Position numbers and translations under genes: made by a program
Part shown: positions 25,746-33,308 of the stretch, one piece after another
Position numbering within the stretch: position 1 is the stretch's first letter
Layout of the letters: each line of letters opens with the position of its first letter
Notes under the pieces: model-generated
Told to the model about the DNA's origin: nothing
The model's database searches: none
What the model saw: only the letters and a program-made list of their open reading frames with translations
Source: Blautia caecimuris
GTDB lineage: Bacteria; Bacillota; Clostridia; Lachnospirales; Lachnospiraceae
DNA: 64,000 nucleotides
Direction: 5' to 3'
Assembly: GCF_024622975.1 (NCBI RefSeq)
Contig: NZ_JANJZT010000003.1
Location: 62,001 to 126,000 of the forward strand

Positions 25746-26873
25746 TCAAAACTCAAATGAGAGTATTTTTTCTGTAATGTATTCCACATCAGACATTTCC
25801 AGATTATAAAACATGGGCAGTCTTAAAAGCCGTTCGCTTTCCCGTGTGGTATAAACATCCTCTCCGCTGAAGCGTCCAAATTTTCTGCCTGCCGGAGAGC
25901 TGTGAAGAGGCACATAATGAAAGGCAGTGCAGATTCCGTTTTCTTTCAGATAAGTGATCAGCCTGCTTCTTGTCTCCAGATCTCTGACTTTTATATAATA
26001 CATGTGGGCGTTATGCTTGCACCCTTCCGGCACAAAAGGTCTCTGGATTTTTTCCTGTTCCTCCAGACTCTTCAGCCCCTCATGGTAATAGTTATAGATC
26101 TGATGCCTCTTACGGTCGATTTTTTCCGCTTCCTCAAGCTGGGCATAAAGATACGCCGCGTTCATTTCACTTGGAAGATAAGATGAGCCATAATCGATCC
26201 AGCGGTATTTATCTACCTGTCCCCGGAAAAATTTACTTCTGTCTGTTCCCTTTTCTCTGAGGATCTCTGCTTTTTCCTGGTATTCGTTTTTCTGGAAAAC
26301 AAGGGCGCCGCCCTCTCCCATGGTGTAATTTTTTGTCTCATGGAAGCTGTAGCACCCGAAATCTCCAATAGTTCCCAGAGCTTTTCCATGATAATAAGCC
26401 TCTACTCCCTGAGCTGCGTCCTCCACTACCTTCAGATGATATTTTTCTGCAAGAGCCATGATCGCATCCATCTCGCAGGCAACCCCTGCATAATGGACAG
26501 GCACAATCGCCTTTGTTCTTTCTGTGATTGCCTGCTCGATCAGGTTTTCATCCATATTCATGGTATCCGGCCGGATATCCACAAACACGATCCTGGCTCC
26601 TCTCAGCACAAAGGCGTCTGCTGTGGATACAAAGGTATAAGAGGGCATGATCACCTCATCCCCGGGCTCTATGTCACAGAGAAATGCCGCCATTTCCAGC
26701 GCATGAGTGCAGGAGGTTGTCAGAAACACCTGGTTTACCTGAAACCGCTCCTTCATCCATGCAGAACACAGCTTCGTATACTTGCCGTCTCCGCAAAGCA
26801 TTCCCTGGTCTACGGCGTCTTTAATATATGTCAGTTCTTTTCCTACAATTGCAGGCCTGTTAAAATCTATCAT
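25746..26873 (-). CDS. dTDP-4-keto-6-deoxyhexose aminotransferase (RffA/WecE-like)
   Basis: 375 residues, a fold-type I PLP sugar aminotransferase (DegT/DnrJ/EryC1). The PLP-binding lysine lies in SFHETKNYTMGEGGAL, a form typical of WecE/RffA, which makes dTDP-4-amino-4,6-dideoxygalactose from dTDP-4-keto-6-deoxyglucose using glutamate. Other features are TTSCTHALEMAA, DEVIMPSYTFVSTA, VEDAAQG and WIDYGSSYLPSEMNAAYL. Substrate would come from RfbA and RfbB in the same locus, so this gene diverts the rhamnose intermediate. It is followed, in transcription order, by the carboxypeptidase and rfbA and preceded by the ArnC-like transferase. The stereochemistry at C4 is not certain. Confidence 0.88.
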   Translation of the reverse strand: MIDFNRPAIVGKELTYIKDAVDQGMLCGDGKYTKLCSAWMKERFQVNQVFLTTSCTHALEMAAFLCDIEPGDEVIMPSYTFVSTADAFVLRGARIVFVDIRPDTMNMDENLIEQAITERTKAIVPVHYAGVACEMDAIMALAEKYHLKVVEDAAQGVEAYYHGKALGTIGDFGCYSFHETKNYTMGEGGALVFQKNEYQEKAEILREKGTDRSKFFRGQVDKYRWIDYGSSYLPSEMNAAYLYAQLEEAEKIDRKRHQIYNYYHEGLKSLEEQEKIQRPFVPEGCKHNAHMYYIKVRDLETRSRLITYLKENGICTAFHYVPLHSSPAGRKFGRFSGEDVYTTRESERLLRLPMFYNLEMSDVEYITEKILSFEF

Positions 26874-26889
26874 TTGCTATTCCTGTTTC

Positions 26890-27837
26890 TTAATTATCTG
26901 TGTTGTCAGTTTGTTCGGAAATATTTTCTTTGTCACGGATCACATACTGAGGTGTCTTATTTACATTCAGCATCAGTTTTCCCAGATATTCTCCCACAAT
27001 GCCCAGCATCAGGAAACAGATGCCGAACAGTACCAGCATGGCGCACATCAGCGAAGACCAGCCAATGGCAACTGCCGGATTCAGAAGCTTACGGATAAAA
27101 ACGATCACTGCGCCTATAAAACCTGCTGCCGAGAACAGGGTTCCGAAAAAGGTGGCTGCCCTTAAAGGAATCACGGTAAAATTCAGACAGGACATAAACA
27201 GCTTCAGTCCCCGTTTAAAATTATAATTGGAGGTTCCCACCTCGCGCTCAAAATGTTCGATCTCTATGTTTGCAATGTTATGTGTGGTGCGGAAAAACAA
27301 TACCTGAAGGAAGGTATTATAGCCGTCGTATTTGACAACCTCGTCTCTTACATACTTTCTGCAGCACCAGAAACTGCTCATCTGGATATCCTTCGGACGG
27401 TCCAGCAGATGCCACAAAAGAAACCGGCTTACTGCCCCTGTGAGATTTTTAAACCAGGAAAACTTCCTCTGTTTAAACACTCCGAACACAATATCATAGC
27501 CTTCTTCCATTTTGTCAAGGAACTGTGGAATCTGTGACGGATGATTCTGCATATCGTCATCCATTCCCAGGATCAGCTCTCCCTGAGCATAATTCATTCC
27601 GGCCATAATGGCATTGTGCTGTCCAAAATTCTTAGCCAGGTTGATTCCTTTTACATTTGGATATTTTTCTGTAAGAGCATGTATGGATTTCCAGGTATTG
27701 TCTCTGGAATAATCATTTACCAGAACAAATTCACACTCGTAATCTTTTAGTTTCTCAAATTCTTCAATTGCAAGCTCCACCACCTTGCCGATGGTCTGCT
27801 CTGAATTATAGCACGGTATAACAATCGATACCAGCAT
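26890..27837 (-). CDS. Polyprenyl-phosphate glycosyltransferase (ArnC/GtrB-like)
   Basis: 315 residues: a GT2 domain (MLVSIVIPCYNSEQTI, VNDYSRDNTW, NLAKNFGQHNAIMAGM, GMDDDMQNHPSQIPQF), an amphipathic linker, then two C-terminal transmembrane helices (about 235-260 and 270-295). This architecture is that of ArnC, GtrB and DPM1. They transfer a sugar from a nucleotide donor to undecaprenyl phosphate to give a lipid-linked monosaccharide for use outside the cell. With the sugar aminotransferase on one side and two half-size EamA proteins on the other, the ArnC comparison is the closer. A 4-amino-4,6-dideoxyhexose donor is my inference. Confidence 0.88.
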   Translation of the reverse strand: MLVSIVIPCYNSEQTIGKVVELAIEEFEKLKDYECEFVLVNDYSRDNTWKSIHALTEKYPNVKGINLAKNFGQHNAIMAGMNYAQGELILGMDDDMQNHPSQIPQFLDKMEEGYDIVFGVFKQRKFSWFKNLTGAVSRFLLWHLLDRPKDIQMSSFWCCRKYVRDEVVKYDGYNTFLQVLFFRTTHNIANIEIEHFEREVGTSNYNFKRGLKLFMSCLNFTVIPLRAATFFGTLFSAAGFIGAVIVFIRKLLNPAVAIGWSSLMCAMLVLFGICFLMLGIVGEYLGKLMLNVNKTPQYVIRDKENISEQTDNTDN

Positions 27838-27855
27838 CTCTTTTGTCCCTCGTTT

Positions 27856-28200
27856 CTATAAGTTGAATATGACGATCCCTGCAAGTATCAGGGCAAAGCC
27901 CATAAGTTTCCGCCTGCTGAATCTTTCTTTCAGAAAAATATATCCCATTACTGATACAAAGATGTAACCTGTAGATTCCAGGATCGGTGACATGGAAAGA
28001 GGCACATGCTTCAAAGCCAGCATGGTCAGTATTACAGAACAGAAAAAAAGCCCGTAAGCTCCGATCACCATAGGATTCATATACTCCTTCAGGGTGCTTT
28101 CGTAGGTTTTATCTGCTGCCTTTTTCAGAATGATCTGAGATACAGACGAGATAAAAACCGACAGAAGCAAAAGACATACGGATATTCCAAGACTGCTCAT
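27856..28200 (-). CDS. Half-size EamA/DMT membrane protein (ArnE/ArnF-like), second of pair
   Basis: 114 residues with four transmembrane helices, the length of one EamA half. It starts MSSLGISVCLLLLSVFISSVSQIILKKAADK and ends with ERFSRRKLMGFALILAGIVIFNL, the terminal EamA motif. ArnE and ArnF of the aminoarabinose pathway are similar four-helix proteins that work as a heterodimer to flip undecaprenyl-phosphate-aminosugar. The start overlaps the stop of the other half by 4 bp, suggesting coupled synthesis at one-to-one ratio. Its position just upstream of the ArnC-like gene supports a flippase role; this remains inference. Confidence 0.82.
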   Translation of the reverse strand: MSSLGISVCLLLLSVFISSVSQIILKKAADKTYESTLKEYMNPMVIGAYGLFFCSVILTMLALKHVPLSMSPILESTGYIFVSVMGYIFLKERFSRRKLMGFALILAGIVIFNL

Positions 28201-28583
28201 GAATTCTCACCATCCTTTCCGGCGTTATCACTTGTTACAAGATAAATTCCTGCAAAAATCACAGCTGCTCCGGCGATCATATTCCAGGTGATCCTTTCTC
28301 CAAAGATCAGAGCTCCCCAGACGATTCCCCAGATCAGAGTTACGGGACGGTTTGCATAGGCCACAGTAAGCGGCATTCTTTTCAGGATCTGCTGCCAGAT
28401 AATGGCGTAGCCGAACATGATCACAAAAACAAGTCCAAACCAGAAAATAAACGGCAGGGAAAAAATATGATCCGTATATCCGGAAGCTTTTTTTGAACAG
28501 ACACCGCTTAGGGAGCTGAACAAAAGGCTGATATGCAGCAGCAAAAATGTACTTTTCTTTAAGGCATGGTCATTATTTCTCAT
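28197..28583 (-). CDS. Half-size EamA/DMT membrane protein (ArnE/ArnF-like), first of pair
   Basis: 128 residues, four transmembrane helices, starting MRNNDHALKKSTFLLLHISLLFSSLSGVCSKKASG. The segment PLTVAYANRPVTLIWGIVWGALIFGERITWNMIAGAAVIFAGIYLV matches the closing helices of EamA domains. Divergent from its partner but of the same fold, as with ArnE versus ArnF. A pair of unequal halves is more typical of a lipid-linked sugar flippase than of a metabolite exporter, which would usually be one 10-helix chain. Confidence 0.82.
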   Translation of the reverse strand: MRNNDHALKKSTFLLLHISLLFSSLSGVCSKKASGYTDHIFSLPFIFWFGLVFVIMFGYAIIWQQILKRMPLTVAYANRPVTLIWGIVWGALIFGERITWNMIAGAAVIFAGIYLVTSDNAGKDGENS

Positions 28584-28598
28584 GTTATTTTCTCACAA

Positions 28599-29786
28599 TC
28601 ATACTGTAAATTCAATGTTAATTTTCGACAAAATCTCATCTAGCCTCTCTTCGCAGTCATGAAGTTCTTTCCCTGCAAGAATGATCTGTCCGATACGATC
28701 CCTTCCATTCCGGTACTGATTCACATAATCTCCCGGCTGAATATTAAAGGAAAGATCAATGATATCCTCTGCAGGCGCATTTTCATTTCGGATCGCTTTT
28801 ACGGTTCCGCTTCTGTCTGAGGTCAGAATCTTAGACAGGCTGGCGCTTCCCGGATACGGTTTGGTAAAAAGCTTTTCCGGCTCCATATCAAGGGCAAGAC
28901 GCACAATAGCCTCATAATAATTGATGCCGTAATACAGTCCTACTGTTTCCGGAAGGCAGGTGGCTCCTGCTCTTCCCGTAATCTCGATCACATAAACCTT
29001 TCCGTCTTTTTCAATAAGGTCGCAGTTTACTGCACAGTTATCCAGCCCCACTGCACGGATAGCAAGCTTTACCTGACGTTTCGCCTCTTCTCCCAGACTG
29101 TCCTGTTTTTTCCAGGGAACAGAGTGACCTACCGGAGTGGGTACATAGCTCTGAAAAGCATCTATATTATTGGGAAGGCAGTATAAAAGCCTGCCCTCTG
29201 ACATCATTGCCTCACAGCCAAAGGGTTCTCCCTCAATAAACTCTTCCACAAGACAATAATCCTTACCTGTAGCTTCCATGGTTTTTTCATAAAAGGAAAA
29301 AGCCTGTTCGCTGGTATCGCACCGGAATATCCCCCTGCTTCCCATCAGATCCACTGCCTTTATCACTACGGGAAAATTCAGTTTTTCCAGAGCTTCTGCA
29401 AGCTCTTCCCGGTTTCTGATACAGATGTGGCGGGCGCAGCGCACTCCCCCTGCCATAAAGGCTTCTTTCATTTTGAATTTGTCGCTGCTGATATCAGCCG
29501 CCTTTTCTGACAGACCTTTCAGCCCCAGTCTCTCACAGGCATAACCTATTGCCCGGACTCCTGTATCCAGACAGCAGGTGGTAATGCCATCCGCCTGAAA
29601 CTTACGGGCAGCTTCCATAACCGCCCCGGGATCAGAAATATCTGTGTACGTACTTTCATCTGCTGCCTGAAATCCCGGCCAGTCACCGGGAGTGCTTGCA
29701 GCTATTGTTTTTATGCCAAGCCTTTCTGCAGCCTCATAAAGAGGAAGCTGAGAATAGCTGGCTCCTAAAATCATAAGTTTTTTCAT
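28599..29786 (-). CDS. ATP-grasp ligase
   Basis: 395 residues. An N-terminal Rossmann-like pre-ATP domain (MKKLMILGASYSQLPLYEAAERLG) precedes the ATP-grasp core: SDKFKMKEAF, FPVVIKAVDLMGSRGIF, CLVEEFIEGEPFGCEAMM, and the metal-binding NCAVNCDLIEKDGKVYVIEITGRAGATCLPE. ATP-grasp enzymes of this subtype join a carboxylate to an amine through an acyl-phosphate. The C-terminal 80 residues resemble the lid of carbamoyl-phosphate-synthase-like ligases. It lies 2 bp after a second ATP-grasp gene and 15 bp before the EamA pair. A plausible role is to attach an amino acid or other acid to an aminosugar, but the substrate is unknown. Confidence 0.85.
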   Translation of the reverse strand: MKKLMILGASYSQLPLYEAAERLGIKTIAASTPGDWPGFQAADESTYTDISDPGAVMEAARKFQADGITTCCLDTGVRAIGYACERLGLKGLSEKAADISSDKFKMKEAFMAGGVRCARHICIRNREELAEALEKLNFPVVIKAVDLMGSRGIFRCDTSEQAFSFYEKTMEATGKDYCLVEEFIEGEPFGCEAMMSEGRLLYCLPNNIDAFQSYVPTPVGHSVPWKKQDSLGEEAKRQVKLAIRAVGLDNCAVNCDLIEKDGKVYVIEITGRAGATCLPETVGLYYGINYYEAIVRLALDMEPEKLFTKPYPGSASLSKILTSDRSGTVKAIRNENAPAEDIIDLSFNIQPGDYVNQYRNGRDRIGQIILAGKELHDCEERLDEILSKINIEFTV

Positions 29787-29788
29787 AT

Positions 29789-31927
29789 TTACAGGTTGTA
29801 CTCCTCCAGAAAATCAAAAAATAACGGAGTTCCTCCTGTATGAAGGAACAGAATATTTTTATTCCGGATCTGATGATCCTCCAGATATTTTACCATACCA
29901 CAAAAAGCCTTTCCTGTATAGGTCATATCAAGGGGGGTGCCCTCTGACCGGTAAATACTGCGAATCAGATCTGCCGTATCCTGTGAGTAGGTTCCATATC
30001 CGTTTTCCATGTATTGATCTGTAAAAAGAATCTTCTCTTTAAAATTCTGAGGCAGGCTGCTTTTATGCATCTGCGCATACTCCTCCAGATTCCGGGCAAT
30101 TACCTGCTTTCCTCTGGTCTCATTCCTGGAAACAGAAATACCCACAATATTCCGTTCATCACCCTCTTCCAGACTTCCGGCAAGAAGGCCGGACTGTGTG
30201 GCGTTGGTGCTGGATGCAAGAAAAATATAGTCAAAATGAATACCCATTTTTCTTTCCTGACAGCAGATTTCCTGATAAACCTCTCTGTAGGCCTCCATTG
30301 GTACCCACTCTCTGCCCTCGCCTCTGGTATTTCCGTAAATATAATAAGGCTTACAGCCTTTTTCCCTCAGCTCATCCACAGCCTTCTGCACAGCGTCTGC
30401 AATTTCTGTTTTTTTGCAGGGGATCTCTGTTACTCCCATACTCCGGATGATTCTGCTGTTCTCTGTTTCTTTATCCTCTTTTACATCCTCTGTATTATGG
30501 ACCATATAGCAGGGCAAGTGCAGCTGGAAACAAAGGGTGGCAAGAATCCGGCAGAGATTGGAATGATAATTTCCGTAAATGATCATGCTGTCGCAGTGTT
30601 CTCTTTTCATATCCTCAATAAACTTCTGTGCAAACCGAACCTTGTTCCCCCCAAAAGAATAAGGAAGAAGATCCTCTCTTTTCATATAAAAATGATTGTA
30701 CACAGGTGCTGTCTCAGCATTGTCCCTGCCGTTTCCGGTAAATCTCAGCTTTTGTATTGGAGTCACCGGAAGCTCCCTCAGCGGATTTTCCCAGGGACCG
30801 TGATAAAAAAGCTCTTCCATTTCTTCCATAGTATCTGTCTGAAGAATAAAAAATCCGGGACGGCTTCCGCTGTCTGTAATCTGCGCCTGCTCCACATCTC
30901 CTTCCAGCACCACTTTTTTCACCTTATCCGGATGCTCTTTCTGAAGCTCCTGAAGATGTTTCAGATCGTTACTGTCCATAAGAAACCGAATAGCAGAAAC
31001 CTTTTTCTTTTTTTCTGTAAAAACCGGCGGTTTCCCGGCAGCAGTATCCACTGCCATTGCCACAAAATCCTGCCCTGTGGAAAGAGGAACAAGATCGGAG
31101 CCGATGCAGTCTCCGCCCATTCTGGAACCAATCTCAATGATCCTGATATTTCCCGCTTTGTCGATCCGAAGCTCGCTGTGCCCTGCGCCGTTTCTGATTT
31201 CAAGTGCGTCAAGGGCGCGAAACACCGTATCCTGAATTTTTCCATACATTTCTTCCGATACAGGAGCCGGCTGCAAATGACCTGTCTCAATATAATGGGG
31301 ACTGCCTGTTGTAAATTTTTTTGTTACTGCAAGGCAGGTGTGTTCACCCTTATAGCTGATGGTTTCCACACTGTACTCTGCACCCTCAATATATTCTTCC
31401 ACAATCGCTCTGTTTTCAAAAGACTGTTCTGCCGCCTGTGTGATGGCCTGTTCCAGCTCTTCCTGGGTATAAACCTTTGTTATGGCCCTGCTTCCGGAAC
31501 GGTCTGTGGGCTTTACAATAACCGGAAAGCTCTCCGGAAACACTCTGTCTCCCACAGAGACTGCCTGAAAAAACGGCACCGGGATTCCGGCCTTCTGAAA
31601 GGCAGTCCGCATGGCAAACTTGTTGGTGGAATTTTCAATACATGCGCTGCTGTTTCCCGGAAGTCCAAGCTTCTCTGCCAGATACTGCACTGTAATATTT
31701 GCCAGATCAGAACCTATGGTTGATACTGCATCTGGCTGTATTTTACGGCAGATCTCAAGGATCTGCTCTTTTTCCGTAATACTGATCTCATAAAAAAAAT
31801 CCGCATCCCCGGCTCCTGTAGCGCCGTCTCTCCAGGCAAACACATGCGTCTCATATCCCATTTCTCCGGCTTTTTTTATTAAAGGGCGCTGAAAATCATT
31901 GGCCCCGATAATCACAATCTTTTTCAT
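29789..31927 (-). CDS. ATP-grasp / PLP (ACC deaminase, D-cysteine desulfhydrase-like) fusion
   Basis: 712 residues, two enzymes in one chain. Residues 1-380 are an ATP-grasp ligase: MKKIVIIGANDFQRPLIKKA, NKFAMRTAF, FPVIVKPTDRSGSRAI, VEEYIEGAEYSVET, and the metal-binding ELRIDKAGNIRIIEIGSRMGGD. Residues about 400-712 are a fold-type II PLP enzyme: YMKREDLLPYSFGGNK429VRF holds the expected Schiff-base lysine, then GNYHSNLCR, SSTNATQSGLLAG and LHTGGTPLFF. Relatives include ACC deaminase and D-cysteine desulfhydrase. The ATG at 31927 has AGAGG upstream; the frame opens at 31963. The fusion suggests that the PLP half makes or modifies an amino acid which the ATP-grasp half activates. No precise function can be given. 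Confidence 0.85.
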   Translation of the reverse strand: MKKIVIIGANDFQRPLIKKAGEMGYETHVFAWRDGATGAGDADFFYEISITEKEQILEICRKIQPDAVSTIGSDLANITVQYLAEKLGLPGNSSACIENSTNKFAMRTAFQKAGIPVPFFQAVSVGDRVFPESFPVIVKPTDRSGSRAITKVYTQEELEQAITQAAEQSFENRAIVEEYIEGAEYSVETISYKGEHTCLAVTKKFTTGSPHYIETGHLQPAPVSEEMYGKIQDTVFRALDALEIRNGAGHSELRIDKAGNIRIIEIGSRMGGDCIGSDLVPLSTGQDFVAMAVDTAAGKPPVFTEKKKKVSAIRFLMDSNDLKHLQELQKEHPDKVKKVVLEGDVEQAQITDSGSRPGFFILQTDTMEEMEELFYHGPWENPLRELPVTPIQKLRFTGNGRDNAETAPVYNHFYMKREDLLPYSFGGNKVRFAQKFIEDMKREHCDSMIIYGNYHSNLCRILATLCFQLHLPCYMVHNTEDVKEDKETENSRIIRSMGVTEIPCKKTEIADAVQKAVDELREKGCKPYYIYGNTRGEGREWVPMEAYREVYQEICCQERKMGIHFDYIFLASSTNATQSGLLAGSLEEGDERNIVGISVSRNETRGKQVIARNLEEYAQMHKSSLPQNFKEKILFTDQYMENGYGTYSQDTADLIRSIYRSEGTPLDMTYTGKAFCGMVKYLEDHQIRNKNILFLHTGGTPLFFDFLEEYNL

Positions 31928-32060
31928 GGATACCTCTTTTCTGTCCAGATCACGAACATTCATCTATAGGGTATTCTATCATTTTATTCCTGAGCTTTCC
32001 ACCTTATTTTGATACCGGACAATTTCCACGGAATTCCAAATCATCTTCGGTGATCCAAAT

Positions 32061-32106
32061 AAAAAACGCTGCAGTTCTGACGCTCTTGCCAGATTACTGC
32101 AGCATT
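32061..32106 (-). terminator. Terminator between rfbB and the ATP-grasp/PLP gene
   Basis: On the minus strand AATGCTGCAGT pairs with ACTGCAGCGTT around a 20-base loop, followed by TTTTTT. It lies 43 bp beyond the rfbB stop and would separate rfbB from the rest of the locus, or attenuate transcription into it. About 80 bp further on, TGGAAA with a 16-base spacer and TAGAAT is a weak promoter candidate for the next gene. Confidence 0.75.
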
Positions 32107-32148
32107 CTTCGTTAGTCAGACATAGTATTTTCCTTTTTCAGAAAAACA

Positions 32149-33231
32149 TTATTTTGTCTGATACATATCGTTGTAATATTTCTGATAATCACCGCTTGTG
32201 ACATTTTTCATCCAGTCCTCATTCTCAAAAAACCATTTGATCGTGAGGCGGATTCCATCCTCAAAACAGGTTTCCGGATACCAGCCAACCTCTTCCTTGA
32301 TCTTGTCAGGAGCGATCGCATAACGGCGGTCATGGCCCTTGCGGTCCTCAACATAAGTGATCAGGTTTTCGCTGACAAGCTCTCTTCTGGGATCTCCTTC
32401 CGGAAGCATCTCTTTCAGAGTATCCAGAATAATGTGAATGATCTGGATATTCTGTTTTTCATTATGTCCGCCGATGTTGTAGGTTTCAAAAAGGCGGCCT
32501 TTTTCCTGAACCATATCGATTCCCTTTGCATGATCCATAACATAAAGCCAGTCTCTTACATTCTTTCCGTCGCCGTACACCGGAAGCTTTTTGCCCTGGA
32601 GCGCATTGTTGATGATCAGAGGAATCAGTTTTTCCGGAAACTGGTACGGACCATAGTTGTTGCTGCAGTTTGTAATATTGGCAGGGAACTTATAGGTGTC
32701 CATATAAGATTTTACCAGCATATCTGAAGATGCCTTGCTGGCAGAATACGGGCTGTGAGGCGCATACGGTGTTGTCTCATAAAAATATCCGCCGTCTTCT
32801 TCCAGAGAGCCATAAACCTCATCGGTAGACACATGAAGAAATTTTTTGTCCGGCTTAAAGGTTCCGTCCGGAAGCTCCCATGCAGCCTTTGCAGCATTCA
32901 GCATAACAAGAGTTCCAAGTACATTCGTTTTTACAAAAACTTCCGGATTGCGGATGCTTCTATCTACATGGCTTTCTGCTGCAAAATGAACAACACGGTC
33001 AATATCATTTTCCTCAAAGATCTTCATGATCGCTTCGCTGTCACAGATATCCTCTTTCACAAAAGTATAGTTGTCTCTGTTTTCAATGTCCTTGAGGTTT
33101 TCAAGATTTCCCGCATAAGTCAGTTTATCTACGTTAATAATGCGGATTTCATTGTCATACTTCTCAAACATATAGTGAATGTAGTTGGAACCTATAAAAC
33201 CTGCTCCTCCTGTTACCAGATATGTTCTCAT
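32149..33231 (-). CDS. rfbB: dTDP-glucose 4,6-dehydratase
   Basis: 360 residues, extended SDR. It converts dTDP-glucose to dTDP-4-keto-6-deoxyglucose, the branch point for rhamnose (RfbC, RfbD) and for the aminotransferase product. The NAD loop is YLVTGGAGFIGSNYIHY. The catalytic YxxxK is in YSASKASSDML, with HVSTDEVYGSLEEDGG containing the dehydration-site D-E pair. Other signatures are HFAAESHVDRSI and NIGGHNEKQNIQ. ATG 33231 has GGAGGAG upstream; the open frame to 33279 lacks a ribosome site. Confidence 0.97.
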   Translation of the reverse strand: MRTYLVTGGAGFIGSNYIHYMFEKYDNEIRIINVDKLTYAGNLENLKDIENRDNYTFVKEDICDSEAIMKIFEENDIDRVVHFAAESHVDRSIRNPEVFVKTNVLGTLVMLNAAKAAWELPDGTFKPDKKFLHVSTDEVYGSLEEDGGYFYETTPYAPHSPYSASKASSDMLVKSYMDTYKFPANITNCSNNYGPYQFPEKLIPLIINNALQGKKLPVYGDGKNVRDWLYVMDHAKGIDMVQEKGRLFETYNIGGHNEKQNIQIIHIILDTLKEMLPEGDPRRELVSENLITYVEDRKGHDRRYAIAPDKIKEEVGWYPETCFEDGIRLTIKWFFENEDWMKNVTSGDYQKYYNDMYQTK

Positions 33232-33308
33232 ATATTTTCTCCTCCTGATAAGAGGCCATTGCAGAACCTTATTTTCCACAGGATTTGCAACAGCCCCCTT
33301 TTTATTGA

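Noticed and set aside
30014-31723. Long 569-codon plus-strand frame
   Set aside because: It lies wholly antisense to the ATP-grasp/PLP fusion, is rich in Cys/His/Phe/Leu as antisense frames are here, and matches no domain.
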